Shown: piece after piece, positions 16,502 to 24,540 of the stretch
Layout of the letters: each line of letters begins with the position of its first letter
Position numbering within the stretch: the first letter of the stretch is position 1
Source of the DNA: a virus
DNA: 51,408 nucleotides
Virus record (IMG/VR): IMGVR_UViG_3300048837_000563
Location: 1-51,408 of that record
Reading direction: 5' to 3' (one strand)
Translations under genes and position numbers: made by a program
Notes under the pieces: model-generated
Databases searched by the model: none
Told to the model about the DNA's origin: nothing
The model's input: the letters and a program-made list of their open reading frames with translations, nothing else

Positions 16502-17061
16502 TATATGGTATTCCTTACAGTAGAGACAGTTATCGAATCTTTCCAAAATTGGGGTAGCTTTAGTTTTGCCTTTTCGAGAGCGGGGTAAGCAAACTTACGT
16601 TCCGGCATCTTGATTGTTTTTACAATTGCCGGTTTGGATTTGATTCGTCCCGCTAAGAAAAGTTTTCTCGCTGCGTCTGCTTGTTTTCGGGTACGGGCTT
16701 TCTGACGACCTGCTTGGTAGGTTTTGATTTGTACCCGTTGGCCGAATTCCTGAATTTCCATCGGGGTCTGTTTTTGCCCCAATCCCTCATGTCCGATAAT
16801 CTCGGCAGTTTTCCAAGGAGCGGGAACAGAAAAGATCCTTTTGAAATCCGCCTTACCTCGGTACTCTTTAGGTTTGTGGGCATGGGGTGGTTTACCGACC
16901 TTGGAAGGCTTGTCGTTAGTCACTCTGCGGATCGACCCCCGCATGATTTTACGGACCAGCAACCCGGCATGTTGGAGCGGTCTTTTGTTGACCGTTTTCC
17001 AACTGCGGGTTACTATGCCTTTGTCGAAATGTCTTTTCAGCACTTTGAAACTAACTTGCAT
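16501..17061 (-). CDS. HK97 gp10-like tail-completion protein
   Basis: The 186-residue basic protein has the layout of HK97 gp10-like proteins: an N-terminal helix, a mid-region (RRVTNDKPSKVGKPPHAHK) resembling the SIR...PGxPPh motif, an EFG element and a C-terminal PALEKAKLKLPQFW. Such proteins join the head-tail interface or tail tube end. Its position between the chaperone frames and the tape measure is less usual, so the assignment is moderate. Confidence 0.6.
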   Translation of the reverse strand: MQVSFKVLKRHFDKGIVTRSWKTVNKRPLQHAGLLVRKIMRGSIRRVTNDKPSKVGKPPHAHKPKEYRGKADFKRIFSVPAPWKTAEIIGHEGLGQKQTPMEIQEFGQRVQIKTYQAGRQKARTRKQADAARKLFLAGRIKSKPAIVKTIKMPERKFAYPALEKAKLKLPQFWKDSITVSTVRNTI

Positions 17062-17072
17062 CGATCTTGCCT

Positions 17073-17321
17073 TTAGGCTTCTGTCGGGCTAATCAAGTTT
17101 CCAAGTAATCCAGTAGTAGGAACGACTGCTCCCTTAGATTGTCTACCGGCGTTCGCATTCATGTAGGGGTGAAGGTCTGAAATGCGAAGGTTTTTCTTTG
17201 TGGAGTGAATTGCTTGAAGGGATGCTGTATGTGACCAACTTTCTAGTAAGACCGCTTGGTATTGGATGAAAAGTTCCCGGTAGGTTTTAGGCCGCCAATC
17301 TTGCTTGACGACCGCAGACAT
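17073..17321 (-). CDS. Tail assembly chaperone, T-like frame (probable frameshift extension)
   Basis: This frame is the probable -1 extension of the gene at 17342-17887, like gpGT of phage lambda. The -1 frame is open back through the end of that gene and encodes GWKDIWV just before the ATG at 17321. With this addition the product reads GW...TYRELFIQYQAVLLESW...TASLQAI, closely resembling gpT-type chaperones (GW...TLREL...W..TA.L.A). The conserved GW lies before the ATG, which favours synthesis by frameshift. A weak GGAAAG could still allow independent initiation. Confidence 0.7.
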   Translation of the reverse strand: MSAVVKQDWRPKTYRELFIQYQAVLLESWSHTASLQAIHSTKKNLRISDLHPYMNANAGRQSKGAVVPTTGLLGNLISPTEA

Positions 17322-17341
17322 TACCCAAATGTCTTTCCAGC

Positions 17342-17887
17342 CTATACCTGTAGATTTTTTGTCTCCATTGAATTGAGAACTTTCTCCATTTCTTGTGGAA
17401 GCGTTTTGCCCCCCATCGTCTCGTCGATGATCTGATTGATTTTCTGATCGCTCAGTTCCTCGTTCATTTTGTCTGCCATTCGCTGATCGACTATCCTTGT
17501 GAGACTCGAAAACCGTTCGGTCAAACGCTTCAAGGTAGTCCGCATCTGTGGGAAAAAATCCGATAGTTCCTCAAAAAATGCCACCTTCCCTTTCTCGATT
17601 GTGTCACCATTGAAACAATGGGCAAAATCTTCTTCGTTGGTTACGGGCAGCTTAGCTGCTGTTTTTTTGCAAATGTAGGTTTTGCCTTCGATCTGGTCCT
17701 GACAAAGCATCCAAAGAGCGAAGAAAGAAACTTCTGTTTCGGAGAGCATCTGAAACAGTTTTTCGGATGGCGGAAAGAAACTGATCTTTCCAAAGTTTGG
17801 GAATTCGTAGGACTCGATTTTGCGGACGGCGGAAAGGTCCATATCGAGTTGCCATGTCTGGTCGTATCGGTCGATAAAGGTTCTCAT
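17342..17887 (-). CDS. Tail assembly chaperone, gpG-like
   Basis: The 181-residue protein begins with a strand-rich FIDRYDQTWQLDMDLSAVRKIE and continues as an acidic, helical protein. This is the form of the G-type tail chaperones that load the tape measure before tail tube polymerisation. It follows the tail tube gene and ends at a slippery heptamer leading into the T-like frame. The leader (17888-17935) contains a TTTTCTGGAAAAGAAAA hairpin. Confidence 0.75.
   Translation of the reverse strand: MRTFIDRYDQTWQLDMDLSAVRKIESYEFPNFGKISFFPPSEKLFQMLSETEVSFFALWMLCQDQIEGKTYICKKTAAKLPVTNEEDFAHCFNGDTIEKGKVAFFEELSDFFPQMRTTLKRLTERFSSLTRIVDQRMADKMNEELSDQKINQIIDETMGGKTLPQEMEKVLNSMETKNLQV
17354..17360 (-). 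other. Predicted -1 ribosomal frameshift site A AAA AAT
   Basis: In the minus-strand frame of the upstream chaperone the codons are ACA AAA AAT CTA CAG GTA TAG. This gives the heptamer A AAA AAT, an X XXY YYZ slippery site, four codons before the stop. A -1 slip continues TCT ACA GGT ATA GGC TGG into the T-like frame without meeting a stop. Position and arrangement match the G/GT frameshift conserved in long-tailed phages. Confidence 0.72.
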
Positions 17888-17940
17888 GGTCTGTGCTTTC
17901 TAAATTTTCTGGAAAAGAAAAGGATGGGCGGTAGAGCTAC

Positions 17941-18405
17941 CTAGCTCTTTTTCTTAGGGTCGTCAACAATATCCGAGATTATCCCGGTGGTCGGTACGGT
18001 TGTTGATTTGGAAGTCGGGACCGATTTCTCTTTTTTTGGGGTTGGTACTTCCGGGACGACGGCGGTTACTGTTTGTTCGCCTTGTCGAAGAATGTCAAGG
18101 TCTTCTTGTAGGACGACGACAATTGTATCATCGGGCAACCCGATAATGTGTGTGCGTTTGCGGATGGATAGAGGATGGTCTGGTTTCTCCAAGCAGATTT
18201 CCCGTAGCTCCTTAACGGTAAGCTGTTCCAGTGGGCTTACGTCGAAGATGAAGTTATCCGGGAGAAGTAGGAAGCGTGGGTCGTTGACAGCTTCCGGGAA
18301 TTGTTCAGCAAATTCTGTTTTGTTGAAAGATCGGCGGATTACCTTACCGGAATTACGACCTTTGATAATCGCTTCTTGTAAGGCTCTTTTGTAATCGTGG
18401 AACAT
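17941..18405 (-). CDS. Hypothetical protein between tail tube and chaperone genes, 154 aa
   Basis: The first 110 residues look folded (Leu- and Asp-rich). The last 40 are a flexible Pro/Thr/Ser/Lys tail ending DDPKKKS. It lies immediately after the tail tube terminator at 18428-18454 and before the G-like chaperone. No family is recognised. Confidence 0.7.
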   Translation of the reverse strand: MFHDYKRALQEAIIKGRNSGKVIRRSFNKTEFAEQFPEAVNDPRFLLLPDNFIFDVSPLEQLTVKELREICLEKPDHPLSIRKRTHIIGLPDDTIVVVLQEDLDILRQGEQTVTAVVPEVPTPKKEKSVPTSKSTTVPTTGIISDIVDDPKKKS

Positions 18406-18427
18406 GGTTTGTCTTTCTACGTAGATA

Positions 18428-18454
18428 GAGAAAAACCCCCGCGTAAAGCAGGGG
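18428..18454 (-). terminator. Terminator after the tail tube gene
   Basis: On the minus strand CCCCTGC pairs with GCGGGG (one bulged T) around TTTAC, followed by GTTTTTCTC. It is placed directly after the stop of the probable major tail protein, as expected for a highly expressed gene whose transcript is partly cut off from the chaperone genes downstream. Confidence 0.72.
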
Positions 18455-18477
18455 AAGTGTCGGGCTGTTTTTGTTCG

Positions 18478-18930
18478 TTACGGTACGACGTTCCAAGAAG
18501 GTTCGATAACCGCACCTTGGCTGTTTTCTTTCCAAGAGAGAGAAAGGGTCGCATCGTGGGAAGCAATCTCTTGGGTCGGTTGACCCCAGGGGAAGTTGCT
18601 GAAGTGGCAGTAGGCTTTGAAATATTCCGTACCGCTTGTAGCGATGTTTGCGTTGGCCGATGCGAATTGGGTAATCGTTCGGCTAAAGGCCATTGTGTTG
18701 AGGAAGCTCCATATCGCAAGGCCGATGCTGTTCGCCAAGAAGATATTGATTGATCCACTGTGTTTGGCCGGAAGGTTTAAGAGCCATTGTGAACAACGTA
18801 GATCGACCTCCGCATCGTTGATTGCGTGATCGACCGTTACATCACCGACAATACAAATTTCTACCCAAGTCGGGGACTCGTTAGTTCCCGAGTTATAGTA
18901 GAGCTTCATATCGTTGCCGACTTTTAACAT
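18478..18930 (-). CDS. Probable major tail (tube) protein
   Basis: The 150-residue protein opens with VGNDMKLYYNSG and a short Ser/Pro segment ending TWVEI, then VGDVTVDHAINDAEVDLR, a beta-rich pattern I associate with siphovirus tail tube proteins. It precedes the chaperone pair and tape measure, the usual order. A strong terminator follows it. An HNH-AP2 gene has been inserted just upstream, separating it from the tail terminator gene. Confidence 0.7.
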   Translation of the reverse strand: MLKVGNDMKLYYNSGTNESPTWVEICIVGDVTVDHAINDAEVDLRCSQWLLNLPAKHSGSINIFLANSIGLAIWSFLNTMAFSRTITQFASANANIATSGTEYFKAYCHFSNFPWGQPTQEIASHDATLSLSWKENSQGAVIEPSWNVVP

Positions 18931-18932
18931 AG

Positions 18933-19484
18933 TTAGTTCTCCGTGTTAAAGTTTGTTTGTCTTTGAGAAGTTAGGTTGTACCTTTTGATCGCGTTATCGT
19001 AAGCTTCGGCGGCTTGAATTTCTGTGTCGAATAAACCCAGATATATCCTAAGCTCACCAAGGTTAATTCTTGCCCTCCATTTCCCGGCTTTTGTGTGCCA
19101 ACCAACACCAAAATATTGGGATGTTGTTTTGTTTTTGCTTTTCCTTCCTTGGCTGATAGACTTACTCATTTCCTTTCCGTGAGCCTGTCTACCTTTATCT
19201 ACTTTGTCTTGATTGTTATCTGCTAACGTTCCGGTGAATAGGTGGTCTGGATTACAACATTTTCGGTTGTCACATGTATGGAGTATGCAAATGTTATTAG
19301 TTAACGGATGTTTCCAGTTATGAAAGGCTATCCTATGGGCCGACCGTACTTTGTTGCGTAGAATAAATCTTCCATATCCGTTGTATGTGTATGCTGCCCA
19401 TTCCCAACAACCACCTTTTATTTTAACGATCTTTTTTTCAAATCGTTTTAAGTCTTTTTGGGATAGGGTAAGGTTAGCGGGCAT
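18933..19484 (-). CDS. HNH-AP2 homing endonuclease
   Basis: Residues 26-95 are an HNH_3 domain: CWEW, then AHRIAF, then ILHTCDNRKCCNPDHLF and NNQDKVDKGR. Residues 120-170 are an AP2 DNA-binding domain (SQYFGVGWHTKAGKWRARI and FDTEIQAAEAYDNA). Free-standing HNH-AP2 enzymes cut a DNA target in related phages and copy themselves in. This one fits exactly between the tail terminator (stop 19485) and tail tube (start 18930) genes without damaging either. It is a selfish element with no expected virion role. Confidence 0.93.
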   Translation of the reverse strand: MPANLTLSQKDLKRFEKKIVKIKGGCWEWAAYTYNGYGRFILRNKVRSAHRIAFHNWKHPLTNNICILHTCDNRKCCNPDHLFTGTLADNNQDKVDKGRQAHGKEMSKSISQGRKSKNKTTSQYFGVGWHTKAGKWRARINLGELRIYLGLFDTEIQAAEAYDNAIKRYNLTSQRQTNFNTEN

Positions 19485-19961
19485 CTAAGGTTGTTTGATG
19501 TAGTGGTAGAAGGCTGTGAAAATCACATTGAAGACACCTTTTTGTATTAGGTCTTGATAGCTAAAGGTATTTCCTTCTGGGTCTTGGAGCGGTTCGGTTT
19601 TTTGCCATTGGTAATCTTCTCCCGATACTAGTTCATCGTCTTCTAGTGTTTGTCTGATCTGTTCAGCGAACAAAACTAGCTTGTCAATGTATTCGGTATC
19701 CTCAACATTTACTCTTTGTTGGATAGCGATTTGTACCGGAAGGGATAGGAGAACTTTTGTTGTGTCGCGGAGGATTCTTTGTCGTTCGGCGGAGTGCCCT
19801 ATCGAGACGACCTTGACAAATGGTTTTTCCCCAAGGTCTTCGAGGCTTTCTTGCGGGAGGTATGTTTCCTTTAAGTCAAAATCCGAGAAAATGTAATTAG
19901 CCCGATTTCCATCGATGGCTACTGTTGCGGCTTTTCGGATTCTGACTTCGTAAGCAAACAT
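19485..19961 (-). CDS. Probable tail terminator protein
   Basis: The 158-residue protein has a strand-helix layout with LPVQIAIQQRVNVEDTEYID and LVLFAEQIRQTL. I associate this pattern with gpU/neck-type tail terminators that cap the tail tube and join it to the head. It lies between head-completion genes and the tail tube gene, the expected order. The assignment rests on synteny and general pattern. Confidence 0.65.
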   Translation of the reverse strand: MFAYEVRIRKAATVAIDGNRANYIFSDFDLKETYLPQESLEDLGEKPFVKVVSIGHSAERQRILRDTTKVLLSLPVQIAIQQRVNVEDTEYIDKLVLFAEQIRQTLEDDELVSGEDYQWQKTEPLQDPEGNTFSYQDLIQKGVFNVIFTAFYHYIKQP

Positions 19962-19964
19962 GGC

Positions 19965-20324
19965 TTATAGATCAAGAACGAGGATTTTGGCGGCAACGTC
20001 ACAATCGATGTAAACTTTGCCGTCTGATTGTTTGAAGAGGGTCGGAAGACGCATAGCGTGAATCTTCGCGGTCACTACCGTGATTGTGATATCGCCTACG
20101 GTTGCTCCAACCGCTGTGAGGCTTGCGGGAGCGGGAACTTTGATGGTGTAGGTTGCGTTACCCCCGGTATCGTTTCGCAGTACAACTAGGTCTGCTCCGT
20201 CGTGATCGAAGGTTACTCCGTTGCCTGCTCCGGTGGACATGGTGACGTAGGTTGCGTCCGTTAGGTTAAGGCCGTTGCTTGTTAGAGCAACTTCTACAGT
20301 TTTGGTTAATGCTGATCTTGGCAC
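19965..20324 (-). CDS. Small beta-rich virion protein, 119 aa
   Basis: The gene starts with GTG (minus strand GTGCCAAGA), seven bases after AGGAG. The product is Thr/Val/Ala-rich and beta-stranded (ADLVVLRNDTGGNATYTIKV), resembling capsid cement or neck proteins of other head-tail modules. It has its own 202-base leader (20325-20526) with three tandem copies of a 20-base repeat, hinting at separate control. Confidence 0.6.
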   Translation of the reverse strand: MPRSALTKTVEVALTSNGLNLTDATYVTMSTGAGNGVTFDHDGADLVVLRNDTGGNATYTIKVPAPASLTAVGATVGDITITVVTAKIHAMRLPTLFKQSDGKVYIDCDVAAKILVLDL

Positions 20325-20477
20325 GTTAGGACTCCTATTTGGGTGTTTTTATTCAAGAGATTAGTAATGTTACTTAGTAGTTCTTATTACTCTTCTCTTC
20401 CAGAGCGTAGCGTTTCGGGGTCGTTTTGCTGTTTTTTCTCTGAAAACGTGTTTTTGGGGCTAGGTCGATGGGAAAAT

Positions 20478-20530
20478 GGGTGTTTTTTCTCCAAAAATGG
20501 TGTTTTTTCTCCAAAAATGGTGTTTTTTAC
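20478..20530. repeat. 20-bp tandem repeat, 2.6 copies, in a 202-base intergenic region
   Basis: The unit TGGTGTTTTTTCTCCAAAAA begins at 20478 (first base G instead of T) and at 20498, with a partial third copy at 20518. On the minus (transcribed) strand each unit reads TTTTTGGAGAAAAAACACCA and so contains the GAAAAAAYACCA box found before several other genes. The rest of 20325-20477 is AT-rich with no gene. Confidence 0.85.
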
Positions 20531-20889
20531 CCTGTTTGCCGTCCATGTATCCGAATTCTGACCCTTGTAGAGGTTGTAAATCGGAAAACTTGGTCACCAA
20601 TCAGAAAAGTTTCAAAGGTTTTACCATTCCACTCGATTTGATCCCCTTGTTTTGGGAGCGGGTAGGTTAGGCTTGAAAGGTCTGCGGTGTCAAAACAAAA
20701 GTCTTGAAGTTTATCTAGGACTAACGGAATCCCGTACATCGCCAATTCGTTTACGTCACACTTTTGTGGTGTGAAGTTCTCAATCTCGATTGCCACTTCT
20801 CCCGGACGAGTGTAGATAAGCGAATTATCGTTTATCGTTTTCATCCGAGTACCTAAGCGGTCTAGTCGTGTTGAGAAGTCGTAAACCAT
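20527..20889 (-). CDS. Head-closure / head-tail joining protein, 120 aa
   Basis: The protein has the usual plan of siphovirus head-closure proteins: an N-terminal helix with a following IYTRPG element, a DFCFDTADL segment, PLPKQGDQIEWNGKTFE and a C-terminal TSTRVRIRIH strand. These seal the portal after packaging and provide the tail dock. Its place between capsid decoration and tail terminator genes agrees. Confidence 0.68.
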   Translation of the reverse strand: MVYDFSTRLDRLGTRMKTINDNSLIYTRPGEVAIEIENFTPQKCDVNELAMYGIPLVLDKLQDFCFDTADLSSLTYPLPKQGDQIEWNGKTFETFLIGDQVFRFTTSTRVRIRIHGRQTG

Positions 20890-20896
20890 AGTATCA

Positions 20897-21304
20897 CTAA
20901 GCGTGCGGAATACCGGCTGCTTTGAAGTTCAGAACAAGCTCTGTTGCGGTCTTTGCCCGTCCGATCGTTGTAGGGTAGTTGCCGGTTGCCAAGTCTGCTT
21001 CGGGGTCAATCTCCCCCGCAACAGCACCAACAACGTAGCTTGTGCCTACTCCCATTGTTCCACCTAGATCAATTGATCCAGTTTTTGCAATAACGAAGTA
21101 AACATCGGCTGCGGGGGCGTAGCTGGCGGCAATTCCGACTGCATTTGCCTCTGTTGCCCCGGAACTGATTGATTTGTAATACTTTCCGTCCGATTTGAGA
21201 TAGACCGGCATACCCGGACTAATCGCTTCACCGGCTTGAACGAGGGCAACCGTCGTATCAGAAAATAGATGAACGCTTGCCGGTGTTTGTGATAACGCTG
21301 TCAT
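20897..21304 (-). CDS. Capsid decoration-like protein, 135 aa
   Basis: Gly/Ala/Val-rich and beta-stranded, with QAGEAISPGMPVYLKSDGKY and VGIAASYAPAADVYFV. This is a pattern I know from DUF2190-like decoration or cement proteins (G..V.........A.G.A......G..V.V). It is next to the larger decoration protein and the capsid gene. It could be a capsid stabilising protein or a head fibre base. Confidence 0.6.
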   Translation of the reverse strand: MTALSQTPASVHLFSDTTVALVQAGEAISPGMPVYLKSDGKYYKSISSGATEANAVGIAASYAPAADVYFVIAKTGSIDLGGTMGVGTSYVVGAVAGEIDPEADLATGNYPTTIGRAKTATELVLNFKAAGIPHA

Positions 21305-21354
21305 TGGTTAGGTCTTTCTTTTGAATAATCCTACTAATCTGTTAAGCAAGATTT

Positions 21355-21392
21355 GGAAAAAGCCTCTTCTCTTTTTCTGGAGAGAAGAGGCT
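21355..21392 (-). terminator. Strong terminator after the decoration gene
   Basis: AGCCTCTTCTCT (21361-21372) and AGAGAAGAGGCT (21381-21392) form a perfect 12-bp stem with an eight-base loop. On the minus strand the stem is followed by TTTTTCC. It lies after the stop of 21418-22185 and is one of the cleanest terminators in the genome, consistent with very high expression of capsid genes. Its loop holds a copy of the TTTTCTGG motif. Confidence 0.85.
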
Positions 21393-21417
21393 AGTTTCGA
21401 CCAGTCGCCGAAGGCCA

Positions 21418-22185
21418 TCAGACCAACGGGCGAGCGATAACGTAGACCTTGATCTTTCCTGCGGGTGTTCCGCCGGATGTTTGCTGCGAAACGAAACCTT
21501 GTACCGCTTTACCGGCTGCGACGGTTTTGATTACCGCACCGCTGGCAATTGCGAAAATGTTATTCGTTCCAAGTAGAATATCGCCCGCTGCGTCGCCCGC
21601 TGCGTCCGCTGCGGTAATCGTGCTAAGAGCGTTATCGTCTTCGTCTTCGATGGTGATAATGCCTTGGTCTTCTGAAGACCCTGCCATTACCTCTGTGACG
21701 ATACCGTAGCAGGCTTCGATAACAAGACCGTGACGATTTTGCCAAGCCGGAATGAGGATATGTTCCGAAACATCCCCGTTTGCTCCATCGCAATCGAATT
21801 CATAGACGAACGGACGAATCACGTTGTATCGGTCAAGCACGCTTACCGGAATGAACTCGACAAAGAGGGCACCGCTTCCCGCTGCCTTGGAACAAATCCC
21901 AAGTTCCAAGTCTGCCGAACCATCTAGGGCTAGTCCCGGATTGACGGCTAGGCCCGTTGACGAATCGTACATCACGGTGTTACCCACCGCGAAGACCGTA
22001 GCCGATGCCTTATCGGCTTTGCGAAGTCCCATAAGCGTAAGGGCGTCGAATTCGCTTGCGGCGATATCTCGGTCTGGATAACCGATAATACCACCACCGG
22101 GGTTTGTTGGGGTTCCGCCTAGAACGGCTGCTCCGGGCGTATAGTCAATTCGATCCGACGTGTTTTGTACTCTTGTAGTACCCAT
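21418..22185 (-). CDS. Capsid decoration / head fibre protein, 255 aa
   Basis: The N-terminal half resembles DUF2190-type decoration proteins (IGYPDRDIAASEFDALTLMG, KADKASATVFAVGNTVMYD). The C-terminal half is a separate Ala/Gly/Ile-rich beta domain. It directly follows the capsid fusion gene and is followed by a strong terminator. The leader carries the AAAATACCAAAAT box and TTTAGGAGC. Confidence 0.65.
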   Translation of the reverse strand: MGTTRVQNTSDRIDYTPGAAVLGGTPTNPGGGIIGYPDRDIAASEFDALTLMGLRKADKASATVFAVGNTVMYDSSTGLAVNPGLALDGSADLELGICSKAAGSGALFVEFIPVSVLDRYNVIRPFVYEFDCDGANGDVSEHILIPAWQNRHGLVIEACYGIVTEVMAGSSEDQGIITIEDEDDNALSTITAADAAGDAAGDILLGTNNIFAIASGAVIKTVAAGKAVQGFVSQQTSGGTPAGKIKVYVIARPLV

Positions 22186-22275
22186 TTGTAATGCTCCTAA
22201 AGCATGATTTTGGTATTTTAATGCGGAAAAAATGGGGAAGTGTATCGGTTACCCCCCACTCCGGTTTATTTGGTA

Positions 22276-24522
22276 CTAGGCAGCACCCTTGTTATACTGT
22301 GCCCACTTTGGATCGCCATTATCCGCACCGGCATCATGGAACGCACGCCATTGCAACCCCAATACCTCGAAGGCGGCATCGCCTTGTTGGATCGTTGGGC
22401 GTTGTTGGCCGTTCAGGAACGAACCGATTACCAAACCTCCCATCGGACCAGCGGGGCGAACAAGCAACCATTGATTAGCTGTTTGGTTCGGGATTGCTTG
22501 ACCAAGGTTTGTGATGCGTTGCTTGATATTGGTATTGCTTAGATACCGGGCTTGTACCGGGCGGTATTTGCCAACGTGAGGATTCTTGTTCGGTCGTCCC
22601 TTTGCGTTGGCTGTTTGCAGAACATCCAAAGACGATTCTTTGTAAAGTTCATTTGCCAAAACCGTATCCTGAACACCATGAAGCAAAAGACTTGCTTCAA
22701 TCAGGATTGGCGAATTATCCGAATCGACCATATTGGATAATTGGTTTTCGGCGGCACTCAAGCCGTCAACTCCCAAATCGCTTCCCGTACCAGCAAGGTA
22801 GTTGTTGTTGGCGTTGTTGGTCGGAAACAATGTCGCCAATTGGTTCAACAAGTGAACGTAGAACAACTCCTCAAGGAATTTGGCACCCTCTTCACCGAGA
22901 GCGGTCATAATGCCGTTGAGGGCACCAAGATCATCATTGATGATATCTCGACGGCTTAGACCTACGATCTTACCGTAGGTATCTGCCGAATGGGTGAACT
23001 TCTGATCGCTGAATCCGCCATGCTTCAATTCACCATCGGCACCTACTTGTTGATAACCTCCTTTGGAAGTCAATCGGTAGGCATTGTGGACCTTGAAGTC
23101 GGAAACCGAAGACACTTTGACCCACTCTTGCCAAGTGGTGTTTTGGGCTTCATAGGCTGCCCAAAGCATCTTGTTGGCTGCATCGTCGAAGATGTTCAAA
23201 CCGCTCCAAGTCGTGTTCCCGGAAGCTCGCAATTGATGTTGAGCATCGCGAACAGCCGCGATAAAACCGTCCGTGTTGAGACGACCACGATAACGCGATC
23301 CTGTGGCCGCGATAATGTGGTGTTCCAACAATTGGCACAACGAGATATCTCGGATTTCAGGATTGTCCGAAGCTTCCAAAGTCTCTTCATCGAAAGAGTG
23401 TTCGTAGCCGAATTTCTTTCCGGTGATCTTGTGAGTACCGCTTGCGACTACTCCGGTATTCCGAAGAATAGCACAAGAGAGAGCCAACGGCTTCTTGAAG
23501 ACGCTGGTAAGCGATTCGCGGGAATGAACCCCGATATGCCCAACATCGTCTTTCTTGGCCCGCATCATTTCAAGCTCGAATTTGTCAACGGACCAACCGT
23601 TGGAAATGGCGTAGGAGCAAACACCGCGAACCGTCTTGCGACGACACTTGAGAGTTTTCAGATACTCTTCGTTTAGGTCTTCGTCGTCGAAATTCTCTGC
23701 CGCTGCCCGAATCCCCTCGATTCGCTCATCTTCGGCGGCTTCTTTTTCTCGACGTGCCGTTAGTTTGGCATCATCGTCGATGGGTTCGGTCTTTGGCTTA
23801 CGGGGCGGCGGTGTGGCGAGTGTCTTGTTATAGACAGCTTCCAATTTTGTCCGTTGTTCATCGGTCAATTTGGACGCATCCAACCCAAGGGTTTCGCAAT
23901 GCTCTTTGAGCCACTTTTCAAACATGGTCTTTACTCCGTTATGTAAACTTAGTTTTGCTGCAAGTGAAACGAAATTTGCCCCTTTAACTAACTTCCCAAT
24001 CTCAACAATCTCTGTTGCGAAACCGGCCTCAAGAGCCTCTTGAGCGGTAAACCAATTGTCCCCCTCCATCCAAGATTTGACAGTATCTACCGAAGCTTTT
24101 GTTCGCTCGGTGTAGATATTACGAATGTTTTCGTTTGCCTTTTTGACAAGTTCTAATAGATCAGCTAGACCGGCTTCTTGTGCCCCGAAAGCCGTAACCG
24201 CCGATGAATGGGTCATTAGAAAGGCGTTATCCGCAATTTGTCGAACGTCGCCAGCGAGGAAAATAACCGAAGCAATCGAGGCGGCGATACTATCACAAAT
24301 TGTGGTAACCCCACCTTCCCATTGTCGGAGAAGATTGTAGATTCCCAATCCTTGGAAAACATCACCACCGTCACTTCCTAAACGGATTATAAGTTTGGTG
24401 TTTTTCGGCAGGGTTTTTAGAGCATCCCGCAAATCTTGTAATGAGAACCCAAATCCTTGCGAGATATCGTTATAGATTTCGATTGTCGCAACACCAGATT
24501 TCATCGTTAAGGAAATGGTCAT
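22276..24522 (-). CDS. ClpP-type prohead protease fused to major capsid protein
   Basis: Residues 1-200 are an S14 (ClpP-like) protease: LIIRLGSDGGDVFQGLGIYN, then CDSIAASIASVIFLAG with the likely nucleophile Ser82, and MTHSS with His105. Residues about 205-300 are charged and helical (KWLKEH..., EKEAAEDERIEGI), suited to scaffolding. The remainder to 748 is consistent with an HK97-fold major capsid protein. Such a polyprotein would be cut by its own protease during head maturation. It follows the portal gene as in lambda-like heads. AGAAAGG precedes the ATG. Confidence 0.85.
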   Translation of the reverse strand: MTISLTMKSGVATIEIYNDISQGFGFSLQDLRDALKTLPKNTKLIIRLGSDGGDVFQGLGIYNLLRQWEGGVTTICDSIAASIASVIFLAGDVRQIADNAFLMTHSSAVTAFGAQEAGLADLLELVKKANENIRNIYTERTKASVDTVKSWMEGDNWFTAQEALEAGFATEIVEIGKLVKGANFVSLAAKLSLHNGVKTMFEKWLKEHCETLGLDASKLTDEQRTKLEAVYNKTLATPPPRKPKTEPIDDDAKLTARREKEAAEDERIEGIRAAAENFDDEDLNEEYLKTLKCRRKTVRGVCSYAISNGWSVDKFELEMMRAKKDDVGHIGVHSRESLTSVFKKPLALSCAILRNTGVVASGTHKITGKKFGYEHSFDEETLEASDNPEIRDISLCQLLEHHIIAATGSRYRGRLNTDGFIAAVRDAQHQLRASGNTTWSGLNIFDDAANKMLWAAYEAQNTTWQEWVKVSSVSDFKVHNAYRLTSKGGYQQVGADGELKHGGFSDQKFTHSADTYGKIVGLSRRDIINDDLGALNGIMTALGEEGAKFLEELFYVHLLNQLATLFPTNNANNNYLAGTGSDLGVDGLSAAENQLSNMVDSDNSPILIEASLLLHGVQDTVLANELYKESSLDVLQTANAKGRPNKNPHVGKYRPVQARYLSNTNIKQRITNLGQAIPNQTANQWLLVRPAGPMGGLVIGSFLNGQQRPTIQQGDAAFEVLGLQWRAFHDAGADNGDPKWAQYNKGAA

Positions 24523-24540
24523 CTTTTACCTTTCTAACAA

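Noticed and set aside
18933-19484. Possible intron with the HNH endonuclease
   Set aside because: Both flanking genes are intact and separate, so the HNH-AP2 gene is free-standing and not intron-borne.
20478-20530. Diversity-generating or CRISPR-type repeat
   Set aside because: The units are immediately tandem 20-mers with no spacers, and no reverse transcriptase is present in the genome.
22990-23676. 228-residue plus-strand frame opposite the capsid gene
   Set aside because: It is antisense to the conserved protease-capsid fusion, with no leader and no recognisable protein features.
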